Of a stretch of 64,000 bases of DNA, positions 25,320 to 33,175 are shown piece after piece. The notes beneath the pieces were generated by a model, which had not been told where the DNA came from, searched no databases, and saw only the letters and a program-made list of their open reading frames with translations. Position 1 is the first letter of the stretch. Every line of letters starts with the position of its first letter. The position numbers and the translations under genes are program-made. This DNA is from an uncultured Phascolarctobacterium sp. (GTDB lineage: Bacteria; Bacillota; Negativicutes; Acidaminococcales; Acidaminococcaceae): NCBI RefSeq assembly GCF_937920985.1, contig NZ_CALDXR010000027.1:1-64000 (forward strand), given 5' to 3'.

Positions 25320-26621
25320 ATGGAAACTATTTGGCAACAGGCTGAAGGCTTGAAGGCTGAAATGGTCGAGCGCCGCAGAGATTTGCATAGACATCCGGAA
25401 ACAGGCTGGACGGAATTTCGCACGGCAAGCATGATTATCGGTGAACTGCAAGCTTTGGGCTATGACGTTAAATTTGGCGCTGACGTTATTGACGAAAAAT
25501 CTATGATGGGAGTACCTAGTGAGGCAGAGCTGGCTGATTATATGCAAAGAGCTATCAGCGAAGGTGCGGATCCGGAGCTGGTAAAGCAGATGGCAGGCGG
25601 CAAGACCGGTATCGTGGCAACTCTTAAAACAGATAAACCCGGTAAAACAGTTGCCTTCCGCTTTGATATGGACTGCAACGATGTAGGGGAGGAGCGTAGC
25701 GAGGAGCATCGCCCGGCAAAGGAGGGTTTTGCTTCCGAGCACAAAAAGGCTATGCATGCCTGCGGTCATGACGGTCACGTAACCATCGGCCTGTCGGCAG
25801 CAAAGCTGCTTGCCGCCAATAAAGCACGTTTGGCAGGCACCATTAAATTGATTTTCCAACCGGCAGAGGAAGGTGTACGCGGTGCTTTCGCTATGATGAA
25901 CGCCGGTGTAGTTGATGATGTAGATTATCTGTTCGGTGGGCACATCGGCTTTAAGGCTACTACTGACAACTGCCTGGTAACGATGACTGACGGCTTTTTG
26001 GCAACAACTAAGCTGGATGCGGAATTCACCGGTGTATCTGCCCACGCAGGCGCTGCTCCGGAGCAGGGCAAGAATGCTTTGCTGGCAGCAGCACAGGCTG
26101 CAATTTCCCTGAATACCATTCCCCGTCACAGCAAGGGCTCCAGCCGTATCAATGTAGGTGTGCTCAACGCCGGCACCGGCCGCAACGTTGTGCCTGATAT
26201 CGCTTCTATTAAGCTGGAAACCCGCGGTGCTACTACCGAAATCGATGAATACATGGTTACAGAAGCTAAGCGTATTCTTAATGCCTGCGCTGCTATGTAT
26301 GATGTTAAGGTAAAAATCACTATGGCCGGTGCTGCACCTGCCTGCTTTGCAGATAAGGCGCTGGGCCACGAGGTAGCAGAGCTGATTGAAGAAAAATGCC
26401 ACTATGATGAGGTATTGGAATATGTAGACATGGGCGGCAGCGAGGACTGCGGTTATTTCATGGAGCGCGTGCAGCAGCATGGCGGTCGTGCGTTGTATAT
26501 GATGTATGGCACCAAGATTGCCGCAGGTCATCACAATAGTCATTTCGATTTCAATGAGAACTGCTTGTGGAAGGCTGCAGCAACAATTACGGAAATTGCT
26601 GTGCATTTCAGCAATAAGTAA
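25320..26621 (+). CDS. M20 family amidohydrolase (AbgB/HipO-like)
   Basis: A 433-residue cytoplasmic zinc peptidase-like enzyme. The start at ATG 25320 follows GGGGGT. Metal ligands are seen in MHACGHDGHV and FQPAEEGVRG, with RRDLHRHPETGW at the N-terminus and HHNSHFDFNE near the end. The family hydrolyses N-acyl or p-aminobenzoyl amino acids. An inserted stretch (residues about 60-100: VIDEKSMMGVPSEAELADYM) is typical of the AbgB-like branch. The substrate cannot be deduced. Confidence 0.9.
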   Translation: METIWQQAEGLKAEMVERRRDLHRHPETGWTEFRTASMIIGELQALGYDVKFGADVIDEKSMMGVPSEAELADYMQRAISEGADPELVKQMAGGKTGIVATLKTDKPGKTVAFRFDMDCNDVGEERSEEHRPAKEGFASEHKKAMHACGHDGHVTIGLSAAKLLAANKARLAGTIKLIFQPAEEGVRGAFAMMNAGVVDDVDYLFGGHIGFKATTDNCLVTMTDGFLATTKLDAEFTGVSAHAGAAPEQGKNALLAAAQAAISLNTIPRHSKGSSRINVGVLNAGTGRNVVPDIASIKLETRGATTEIDEYMVTEAKRILNACAAMYDVKVKITMAGAAPACFADKALGHEVAELIEEKCHYDEVLEYVDMGGSEDCGYFMERVQQHGGRALYMMYGTKIAAGHHNSHFDFNENCLWKAAATITEIAVHFSNK

Positions 26622-26710
26622 ATAATTTAAGCAAATCCGCCATGATTTTGCCATAATCATATGTTATACTTATGAGCATAAACAAAAGCAATATCCTGGA
26701 GGTATATATT

Positions 26711-27328
26711 ATGAAATCACTTAAAAAAATCGCTTTAGTATTTTCCTGCATGGTACTTTTGGGTGCTGGCAGTGCTTTCGCCGCTGACGCGGCTCAATCC
26801 GCTCCCTTAGATGAGGTACAGGCTAATCCTGAGATAATGCGTGCACCGGGAACCTACATCACCCGTGGCGAAATCGTTGCTGTAGAAGATGGCTTTTACG
26901 TTATTAAGGGCGAGGGCAGCAGAAATATGGTTGCAGCCATTGTTGACCGTGATACCTACATTGTGGAGGGTGCCAGCGGTAAACTGCGTCTGCCCTATGC
27001 TTTGAAGGTTGGCCAAAAGGTTACTGCCTATTATTCCGCAACCATGACACGCAGCCTGCCGCCGCAAAGCCATGCTCTGGCGATTGTGCTTGAAGACAGC
27101 GAAGAATCTGCAAGCTTCTTCGAGGTAGCGCAGGCAAGCCTCGCTAAGGATGGCAGCTATGTAACCGTACTCAACACCAATAATGATGTTATTGCAACGA
27201 TTGACGCAGCTGCCTGCAAAGACTTTGCTAAGATTAAAAAAGGTGATAAGCTGCTGGTTTGGAGCAGCATGATGACTATGAGCTTGCCTGCTCAGACTCA
27301 CGCTGAGAAGGTAGTCGTACTTCCGTAA
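26711..27328 (+). CDS. Exported protein with a duplicated beta-rich domain
   Basis: The 205-residue protein starts at the ATG at 26711 behind GGAGG. A signal peptide (MKSLKKIALVFSCMVLLGAG SAFA) precedes a mature part with an internal duplication: MTRSLPPQSHALAIVL (first unit) and MTMSLPAQTHAEKVVVL (second unit, at the end). Similar units occur in secreted Firmicutes proteins, sometimes beside copper amine oxidase N-terminal-like domains. The function is not known. Confidence 0.75.
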   Translation: MKSLKKIALVFSCMVLLGAGSAFAADAAQSAPLDEVQANPEIMRAPGTYITRGEIVAVEDGFYVIKGEGSRNMVAAIVDRDTYIVEGASGKLRLPYALKVGQKVTAYYSATMTRSLPPQSHALAIVLEDSEESASFFEVAQASLAKDGSYVTVLNTNNDVIATIDAAACKDFAKIKKGDKLLVWSSMMTMSLPAQTHAEKVVVLP

Positions 27329-27629
27329 GGACGCGCGATAAAGCATCATAGACGCAAAGCCCCAGCTTGTCACGAGTGAAGCGAAGTGAGAAGCTGTTTG
27401 GGCGTGCTAATGCCGCTTGCGGCGAGCTTTGCGACGGCTCCTAGGAGTACAAGGGCGTACGCGACGCAAAGTCCCAGCTTGTCACGAGTGTAACGAAGTG
27501 AGAAGCTGTTGGACGTGCTAATATCGCTTGCGATGAGTCGTCGTCGTCGCGTCGCCTCTGATACTTTCTCCCGCGTCTGGCGAAGGAGAAGGAAAAGTAC
27601 TGTAAGGACGCGCGATAAAGCACCATATA
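27326..27629. repeat. Intergenic repeat cluster
   Basis: TAAGGACGCGCGATAAAGCA occurs at both edges (from 27326 and from 27603). Between them, a unit of about 75 bases appears twice (27351-27426 and 27463-27537), starting GACGCAAAG.CCCAGCTTGT. Each unit contains a stem AGCTTnTCAC/GTGAnAAGCT and a second palindrome around the GC-rich CGCTTGCG. CGCCTCTG..ACTTTCTC (from 27553) matches the repeats at 1-218. No supported coding region lies in this 344-base gap. Confidence 0.85.
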
Positions 27630-27672
27630 AATAAAAAATATGAATTTGATTTGTAAAGAGGGTTAGTTAAAA

Positions 27673-28317
27673 ATGAAGATTTTTATGGATACTGCTAATG
27701 TAGAAGAGATTGCCAAATTTGTTGATTGGGGCGTTGTGTATGGCGTTACGACCAACCCGAGCCTGATTGCCAAAAGCGGCCGTACCCAGGCTGAGGTTAT
27801 CCCGGAAATTGCCAAGCTGGTTGCCGGTCCCGTCAGTGCCGAGGTTATCAGCACCGAATGTGCTGGCATGGTAGAGGAAGCACGCAAGCTGGTAAAGATT
27901 GCAGATAACATCGTTATCAAAATTCCCTGCATTCCGGAAGGCCTGAAGGCAGTAAAAATTTTAAGCGCTGAAGGCATTAAAACCAATGTAACGCTGGTAT
28001 TCAGCATGGCTCAGGCTTTGCTGGCTGCACGCGCAGGTGCCAGCTATGTCAGCCCGTTTATCGGCCGTTTGGATGATATCGGTGAAGACGGCGTACAGCT
28101 GGTAGAAAACATTGTCAAAGCCTTTAAGCTGTATGGCATTACTACCGAGGTAATTGCTGCCAGCATCCGTAATCTGGAGCACGTAGAAAAGGTTATGCTG
28201 ACCGGTTGCCAAATTGCAACTATTCCTACTAAAGTGCTGGAGCAGATGATTATTCATCCTCTGACAGATAAAGGCTTAGCGCAGTTTATGGCTGATTACC
28301 AAAACAGCCTGAAGTAA
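27673..28317 (+). CDS. fsa: Transaldolase / fructose-6-phosphate aldolase-like protein
   Basis: A 214-residue class I aldolase of the short transaldolase family (FSA/TalC). [29 protein letters not shown], the Schiff-base lysine region [16 protein letters not shown] and ASIRNLEHV are all present. It could be a transaldolase of the pentose phosphate pathway or a fructose-6-phosphate aldolase; sequence alone does not decide. Upstream lies the repeat cluster, downstream a terminator. Confidence 0.88.
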   Translation: MKIFMDTANVEEIAKFVDWGVVYGVTTNPSLIAKSGRTQAEVIPEIAKLVAGPVSAEVISTECAGMVEEARKLVKIADNIVIKIPCIPEGLKAVKILSAEGIKTNVTLVFSMAQALLAARAGASYVSPFIGRLDDIGEDGVQLVENIVKAFKLYGITTEVIAASIRNLEHVEKVMLTGCQIATIPTKVLEQMIIHPLTDKGLAQFMADYQNSLK

Positions 28318-28341
28318 AAGTCTTAGAATATTGTTACTGAG

Positions 28342-28390
28342 TCCGCAGCCTTAATTATAGGGAATAATTTTGGCTGCGGAAAGTTTTTTG
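28342..28390 (+). terminator. Terminator of the transaldolase-like gene
   Basis: TCCGCAGCC (28342-28350) pairs with GGCTGCGGA (28372-28380), followed by AAGTTTTTT. Confidence 0.85.
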
Positions 28391-28411
28391 TGAGTTTGAG
28401 GGAGTGATTTG

Positions 28412-29476
28412 ATGAATTTAAAAAAGGCCTTGCAGGCTTTTCTTGTTACTGTGTCTTGTGGTATGCTGAACGTAGCAGGCGCACAGCAACGACCGGTGTT
28501 TATTCCTGAGGATTATGTTACAGAGCAGGCGCAGGCGGATTTTGTCGCCAACGGTCCGAAGCTGCTTTTTAGCGACAGCCCGGAAACTGTTTACCAGAAC
28601 GGTATCTTGTATCGCGATAAGGTTGCGGGTGATGTGCGTTTATTTGTGCATCATGTCAATGGCGTTGCTGATAAGAAAAAGCTGGCGGTAATGCTGAAAA
28701 ACGCTGATAATCTGCGTCCGGTGCATTATAAGGTAACGCGTAGCGGCGTAGCAGGCTTTGCCTATGATTATATGCGCGACGGTAAAAATTCCCAAAAGGA
28801 ATATTTTGATGACAGCAGCCAGAAGCTACAGGAGGGCAAGCTGGGTTTTGGTAATAGCCATGAGCTGCTCAGCGGCCGCGGTATTATTCTGCCGCAGGAT
28901 AAGCTGTATACAGCAACAATCGATCTGCACTTTGACAAGCCGGTTGAGGTGAGCGTACTGATGTGTGAAACTAAGAGTGATCTGGAGCTGTTTAACGAAG
29001 GCACTGCGATTCAGCCGATGGACGAGCATCCGCTACGTGGAACCTTTGAGGCTGCAGACTGGAACTATACGCTGAAGAAACCTGTCAAGGCACCGGAAAA
29101 GCCGCTGATGCTGGAGCTGGCAACGTCACAGGAGGGCTATGCCAAGGGCGTTGATGCTACTACCGGACTGCCTGCGGAAAACTACGGCAACTACGGCGTT
29201 ATCTATAAGGTGAACTTTACCGTTGTAGGCAAAAAGCCTATCAGCTTTATTTTGAATCCGATTGGCGGACCGTTTGCCGGTTACGGCGTACTGGAAAACA
29301 AAACTAAGGGTGAGCGTCAGCTGTTGGCGTTGCCTGAACGCACGGTGTGCTTAGGCTCGAAAATAGAGGAAGCAATAGAGCTTGCTCAGCTGAAGGCCGG
29401 CGACTACAGCTTTATCTGGTCGCCTCCTGGTGCATCTAATCTGCCGGTGCAGCTGATTTGGGAGAAAGTTGAATAA
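28412..29476 (+). CDS. Exported protein of unknown function, 354 residues
   Basis: The start ATG at 28412 follows GGGAGTG. An N-terminal signal peptide (MNLKKALQAFLVTVSCGMLN VAGA) leads to a soluble mature protein beginning QQRPVFIPEDYV. Blocks such as RLFVHHVNGVADKKKLAVML, GRGIILPQDKLYTATIDL and FILNPIGGPFAGYGVLENK suggest a beta-rich surface or periplasmic protein, but I do not recognise a family. There are no membrane helices beyond the signal. A terminator follows at 29497. Confidence 0.78.
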   Translation: MNLKKALQAFLVTVSCGMLNVAGAQQRPVFIPEDYVTEQAQADFVANGPKLLFSDSPETVYQNGILYRDKVAGDVRLFVHHVNGVADKKKLAVMLKNADNLRPVHYKVTRSGVAGFAYDYMRDGKNSQKEYFDDSSQKLQEGKLGFGNSHELLSGRGIILPQDKLYTATIDLHFDKPVEVSVLMCETKSDLELFNEGTAIQPMDEHPLRGTFEAADWNYTLKKPVKAPEKPLMLELATSQEGYAKGVDATTGLPAENYGNYGVIYKVNFTVVGKKPISFILNPIGGPFAGYGVLENKTKGERQLLALPERTVCLGSKIEEAIELAQLKAGDYSFIWSPPGASNLPVQLIWEKVE

Positions 29477-29496
29477 ATAATGAGATAGGTTAACTA

Positions 29497-29530
29497 ATAC
29501 TGTCGGACACAGTTTCGACAGTATTTTTTT
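29497..29530 (+). terminator. Terminator of the 354-residue exported protein gene
   Basis: ATACTGTCG (29497-29505) and CGACAGTAT (29516-29524) form a perfect 9-bp stem, followed by TTTTTTT. Confidence 0.93.
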
Positions 29531-29692
29531 ATCATTTTGTTTATTTGGTTAGCGAGAAGCAATATCTACCCTTAGTGATGCTTTGCCTATTGAGTAAATT
29601 TAGAATTAAGAATAGATTGATTACCTGCAAGATAACAGCAAAAAAAGTAGGAAGTTATTTGTGATTATTTTGTAGATTGGTACTAAAAATAC

Positions 29693-29736
29693 TTGACATT
29701 TTTGACGGAGGGTGTATAATTCTAAATGAGAATTAT
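29693..29736 (+). promoter_or_regulatory. perR promoter with an overlapping Fur/PerR-type operator
   Basis: TTGACA (29693-29698) and TATAAT (29715-29720) are 16 bases apart. The inverted repeat ATAATTCT-AAATG-AGAATTAT (29716-29736) has perfect 8-base arms and overlaps the -10. It is A/T-rich and similar to Fur-family boxes, so the gene is probably autoregulated. Confidence 0.85.
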
Positions 29737-29757
29737 TTTTGATAAAGGATGATGAAA

Positions 29758-30192
29758 ATGGCTAAAAGAAACACTATTCAAAGACAACTTGTTATCGCGG
29801 CTGTACGTTTTTTAGCAGATCACCCTACTGCTGAAGAAGTATATGATCGCATTACTATGGAGTATCCTGATATCAGCAAAGGTACCGTTTACCGCAACCT
29901 TAATTCTCTGGTTGAAAGCGGTCTGCTGAGCAAGGTTTCCGTTCCGAGCGGTGCTGATCGTTTTGATCATATCCTCGCAAGACATTACCACATCAAATGC
30001 ACTGAATGCGGTAAGTTCATGAACGTAGAAAACTTTGATTATATTCCGGATATGGATGAAAAGGTAGCTGCTGTAACTGGCTACAAAATGAATCACCATG
30101 ATATTGTTTTCAGCGGTATCTGCCCTGAATGCCAAAAGGAAATGGCAGAACACCCTGTAAGCGAAGATGTTTTGGGTGATGACCAAAACTGA
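29758..30192 (+). CDS. perR: Fur family regulator, PerR-type peroxide sensor
   Basis: A 144-residue metalloregulator. Of three in-frame ATGs, 29758 fits best, eight bases after AAAGGA. The winged-helix part (DHPTAEEVYDRITMEYPDIS, KGTVYRNLNSL) precedes a metal-binding domain. Structural zinc cysteines are C81/C84 and C122/C125. His76 and His78 in RHYHIKCTECG, with Asp68/Asp70 and nearby Asp, resemble the Fe/Mn site of PerR rather than Fur or Zur. The rubrerythrin gene follows, fitting peroxide defence. Confidence 0.87.
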   Translation: MAKRNTIQRQLVIAAVRFLADHPTAEEVYDRITMEYPDISKGTVYRNLNSLVESGLLSKVSVPSGADRFDHILARHYHIKCTECGKFMNVENFDYIPDMDEKVAAVTGYKMNHHDIVFSGICPECQKEMAEHPVSEDVLGDDQN

Positions 30193-30258
30193 TTCTAAGG
30201 CTATATAAGCTTTAGTTTGGGAAGGCTGTTGCGTCGTTTTCAAGAGGAGGAATTGAAA

Positions 30259-30798
30259 ATGGATTTAAAAGGCAGCAAGACTGAAAAAAATTTGCAGACC
30301 GCTTTTGCGGGTGAGTCTCAGGCTCATACTAAGTACCAATATTATGCAAGTGCAGCCAAAAAAGAAGGCTACAATCAGATTGGCGCTATTTTTACCGAAA
30401 CTGCAGGTAATGAAAAAGAGCATGCTAAATTGTGGTTCAAGGCACTGCATGGTGGCGCTATTCCCCAGACTATTGAAAATCTGAAGGATGCAGCTGCAGG
30501 CGAAAACTATGAGTGGACCGAAATGTATGCCGAATTTGCCAAGGTTGCCAAAGAGGAAGGCTTTGATAAAATTGCATTCCTGTTTGAAGAAGTAGGCAAG
30601 ATTGAAAAAGAGCATGAGGAAAGATATCGTGCGCTTTTGGCAAACATTGAAAATGATCGTGTCTTCCAGCGCGAAGAGAAAAAGGTTTGGATCTGCACTA
30701 ACTGCGGCAAGATTGTTATTGCTGAAAAGGCTCCGGAAAAATGTCCGGTATGCGACCATCCTCAAGGTTATTTCGAGCTGAAGGTAACCAACTATTAA
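30259..30798 (+). CDS. rbr: Rubrerythrin
   Basis: Rubrerythrin reduces hydrogen peroxide in anaerobes. The 179-residue protein starts at ATG 30259 behind GAGGAGG. The ferritin-like diiron domain has [28 protein letters not shown] and [14 protein letters not shown]; the C-terminal rubredoxin domain has CTNCG and CPVCDHP iron ligands. It lies 66 bases after perR without an obvious terminator between, so both may be one unit under the PerR-type operator. Confidence 0.96.
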   Translation: MDLKGSKTEKNLQTAFAGESQAHTKYQYYASAAKKEGYNQIGAIFTETAGNEKEHAKLWFKALHGGAIPQTIENLKDAAAGENYEWTEMYAEFAKVAKEEGFDKIAFLFEEVGKIEKEHEERYRALLANIENDRVFQREEKKVWICTNCGKIVIAEKAPEKCPVCDHPQGYFELKVTNY

Positions 30799-30891
30799 TC
30801 TATTAATTTGCTGAAGCAGAATTAATTATAGAAGCTTTAAAAGGCTTTAATGGGGATTTCTGCGACAGAACGTAAAACAAAATAGCAGCAT

Positions 30892-30936
30892 AAGAGGCAA
30901 ACAGCGAGGCGCAAGCCTGCTGTCTGCCTCTTTTTT
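30892..30936 (+). terminator. Terminator of rubrerythrin
   Basis: AAGAGGCA with inner ACAGC pairs with GCTGT and TGCCTCTT, followed by TTTT. It lies about 95 bases past the rbr stop. Confidence 0.85.
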
Positions 30937-30943
30937 GCGTAAA

Positions 30944-30971
30944 GCAAAAAAGCTGCCGCATTTGCGGCAGC
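30944..30971 (-). terminator. Terminator of the small membrane protein gene
   Basis: On the minus strand GCTGCCGCA and TGCGGCAGC form a tight hairpin followed by TTTTTTGCTTT. Confidence 0.85.
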
Positions 30972-30986
30972 CGGGCTGCGCTCTTT

Positions 30987-31187
30987 TCAGTAGAAAAGCA
31001 GCTGGGTTTTGTAGACGGCGCTGACGCCGGCATTCAGAGCAAAGAGGCAGCCAAGCGAAAGCGCTATGAGCAGAGCAGCTTCCTTGCTGTTTAACGGCTG
31101 TTGCTGGTGCATGGCGCGGCTGATAGCCTTGCCGCATAAAACGATCAGCATGCCCAAGAGAAATAAAGAGAAAAATATATTCAGCAT
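30987..31187 (-). CDS. Small membrane protein, 66 residues
   Basis: The ATG at 31187 follows AAAGGAG with good spacing. The protein has two predicted transmembrane helices (FFSLFLLGMLIVLCGKA and AALLIALSLGCLFALNAGVS) with a short polar loop RAMHQQQPLNSKE. A terminator lies just beyond the stop. It is divergent from the TM1266-like gene. No family recognised. Confidence 0.72.
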   Translation of the reverse strand: MLNIFFSLFLLGMLIVLCGKAISRAMHQQQPLNSKEAALLIALSLGCLFALNAGVSAVYKTQLLFY

Positions 31188-31347
31188 TATAATGGCTCCT
31201 TTTTTATAAGCTGTTTACAAGCAGATAAATATTTATAGGATTAGTATACCACACTTTTCGTGAAATATGGTATACTATTATAGATATATTCAGCAAAATA
31301 TAGCAGAATCAGATTCTGCCATGTTCCAAAAGAGAAGGGTGATTAGT

Positions 31348-31605
31348 ATGGAAACAAGAGTAGCTGTTATCTCTCTGATTGTAACGCAGCCTCAGGCTGT
31401 GGAAGAGCTTAACGCAATTTTACACACCTATAGCAGTTATATTATCGGCCGTATGGGCCTGCCCTATCGCCAGAAGAATGTTAATATTATCTGCGTTGCC
31501 GTTGATGCGCCGCAGGATATTATCAGCGCTATGAGCGGTAAGCTGGGGCTGCTTGCCGGTGTGAATGCCAAAACTGCTTATTCCAACGTAACTGCCAAGG
31601 AATAA
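31348..31605 (+). CDS. TM1266-family iron-only hydrogenase system regulator
   Basis: This 85-residue ACT/NikR C-terminal-like protein is usually encoded next to [FeFe]-hydrogenase maturation genes. ETRVAVISLIVTQPQAVEEL, IIGRMGLPYRQKNVNIICVA and GKLGLLAGVNAKTAYS are typical. I choose the ATG at 31348, preceded by AGAAGGG; the longer frame starts inside the promoter region (TATACT near 31272). hydG follows after 61 bases. A regulatory role is proposed from gene context in the family; the ligand is unknown. Confidence 0.85.
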   Translation: METRVAVISLIVTQPQAVEELNAILHTYSSYIIGRMGLPYRQKNVNIICVAVDAPQDIISAMSGKLGLLAGVNAKTAYSNVTAKE

Positions 31606-31666
31606 AACTGCTGGATACAAACTATCTGACGGGAAAGATACTACTGACCTGTAAGGAGGAGACAAA

Positions 31667-33082
31667 ATGTATAATGCAAAATCAATGAAGGCTGAAGAAT
31701 TTATCTGTCATGAGGAAATCCTCGACACACTTGCTTATGCTGAGGCCAACAAAAACAACAAGGAGCTGCTGGAGCAGATTATTGCCAAAGCCAAGCTGCG
31801 CAAGGGCTTGAGTCATCGTGAGGCCAGCGTATTGCTTGCCTGTGAGGACGAAAAGCTGGTGCAGGAGATGTTTGCTCTGGCTGAGCAGATTAAAAAGGAC
31901 TTTTACGGCAACCGTATAGTGCTGTTTGCTCCGCTGTATTTATCCAATTATTGCATCAATCACTGCGTATATTGTCCTTACCATGCAACTAATAAGCATA
32001 TCGGACGTAAAAAGCTGACGCAGGACGAGGTGCGTGCTGAAGTTATTGCACTGCAGGATATGGGCCATAAGCGTTTGGCGCTGGAGGCTGGCGAGGATCC
32101 GGTAAACAATCCGATTGAATATATTCTGGATTGCATTAAGACTATTTATTCCATTAAGCATAAAAACGGCGCCATCCGCCGCGTAAACGTAAACATTGCG
32201 GCTACGACCGTAGAAAATTACCGCAAGCTGAAGGAAGCAGGCATCGGTACCTACATCCTCTTCCAGGAAACCTATCATAAGGAAAGCTATGAGAACCTGC
32301 ATCCTCGCGGACCTAAGCACAATTACGCTTACCATACGGAGGCTATGGACAGAGCGATGGAAGGCGGCATTGATGATGTAGGCTTGGGTGTACTGTTCGG
32401 TTTGGAGCGTTACCGCTACGAGCTGGCCGGCCTTTTGATGCATGCCGAGCATCTGGAGGCAGCACACGGCGTAGGTCCGCATACCATCAGCGTACCGCGT
32501 ATCAAACGCGCCGATGATATCGACCCGGGCGTTTTTGACAACGGTATTGATGATGCAACCTTCTGCAAGATTATTGCTATTATCCGCATTGCTGTTCCTT
32601 ATACAGGCATGATTATTTCTACACGCGAAAATCAGGCTGTGCGTGAAAAGGCACTGCATCTTGGTATTTCGCAAATTAGCGGCGGCTCGCGTACTTCCGT
32701 AGGCGGTTACACCGAGGATGTGCGCCCGACCGATACCGAGCAGTTTGACGTTTCTGACCAACGTTCTTTGGATGAAGTAATTGAATGGCTGATGGAATTA
32801 GGCTTCCTGCCATCGTTCTGTACTGCCTGCTACCGTGCCGGACGCACAGGCGACAGATTTATGGAGCTGTGCAAGTCTAAGCAGATTCAAAACTGCTGCC
32901 ATCCTAATGCGCTGCTGACGCTGAAGGAATATCTGGAGGACTATGCTTCTCCGGCAACAAAGGCTTTGGGCGAAAAACTGGTGCAGGCCGAGCTGCCGAA
33001 CATTCCGCAGGAAAAGGTGCGTGAGGTTTGCATAGAGCGTCTGCAAAAAATTGCTCAGGGAGAAAGAGATTTCCGTTTCTAA
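31667..33082 (+). CDS. hydG: [FeFe]-hydrogenase H-cluster radical SAM maturase HydG
   Basis: HydG cleaves tyrosine to make the CO and CN ligands of the hydrogenase H-cluster. The 471-residue protein carries the radical SAM CxxxCxxC motif (C96, C100, C103 in CINHCVYC), and a C-terminal cluster with FCTACYRAGRTGDRF and later NCCHPNA cysteines for the auxiliary [5Fe-4S] cluster. GISQISGGSRTSVGGY and DQRSLDEVI also match. AAGGAGGAG precedes the ATG. hydE, hydF and the hydrogenase are not in the window, so they must lie elsewhere. Confidence 0.95.
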   Translation: MYNAKSMKAEEFICHEEILDTLAYAEANKNNKELLEQIIAKAKLRKGLSHREASVLLACEDEKLVQEMFALAEQIKKDFYGNRIVLFAPLYLSNYCINHCVYCPYHATNKHIGRKKLTQDEVRAEVIALQDMGHKRLALEAGEDPVNNPIEYILDCIKTIYSIKHKNGAIRRVNVNIAATTVENYRKLKEAGIGTYILFQETYHKESYENLHPRGPKHNYAYHTEAMDRAMEGGIDDVGLGVLFGLERYRYELAGLLMHAEHLEAAHGVGPHTISVPRIKRADDIDPGVFDNGIDDATFCKIIAIIRIAVPYTGMIISTRENQAVREKALHLGISQISGGSRTSVGGYTEDVRPTDTEQFDVSDQRSLDEVIEWLMELGFLPSFCTACYRAGRTGDRFMELCKSKQIQNCCHPNALLTLKEYLEDYASPATKALGEKLVQAELPNIPQEKVREVCIERLQKIAQGERDFRF

Positions 33083-33093
33083 AATAAAAAAGA

Positions 33094-33161
33094 CAAGCCT
33101 GCGGGTGCAGGCTTGCGTTGTAAATACTAAAAAACCGCTGCAGAGATTCTGCAGCGGTTTT
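33094..33161 (-). terminator. Two terminator hairpins beyond the permease gene
   Basis: Stem AAAACCGCTGCAGA/TCTGCAGCGGTTTT (33130-33161) and stem CAAGCCTGC/GCAGGCTTG (33094-33115) both have T-runs when read on the minus strand. They terminate the permease gene; the first may also act on hydG. Confidence 0.82.
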
Positions 33162-33175
33162 GAGCTTTAGTAGTC

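Noticed and set aside
29678..29689. FapR-like half site GGTACTAA upstream of perR
   Set aside because: Only one half matches; the other half is unrelated, and the adjoining gene is a peroxide regulator.
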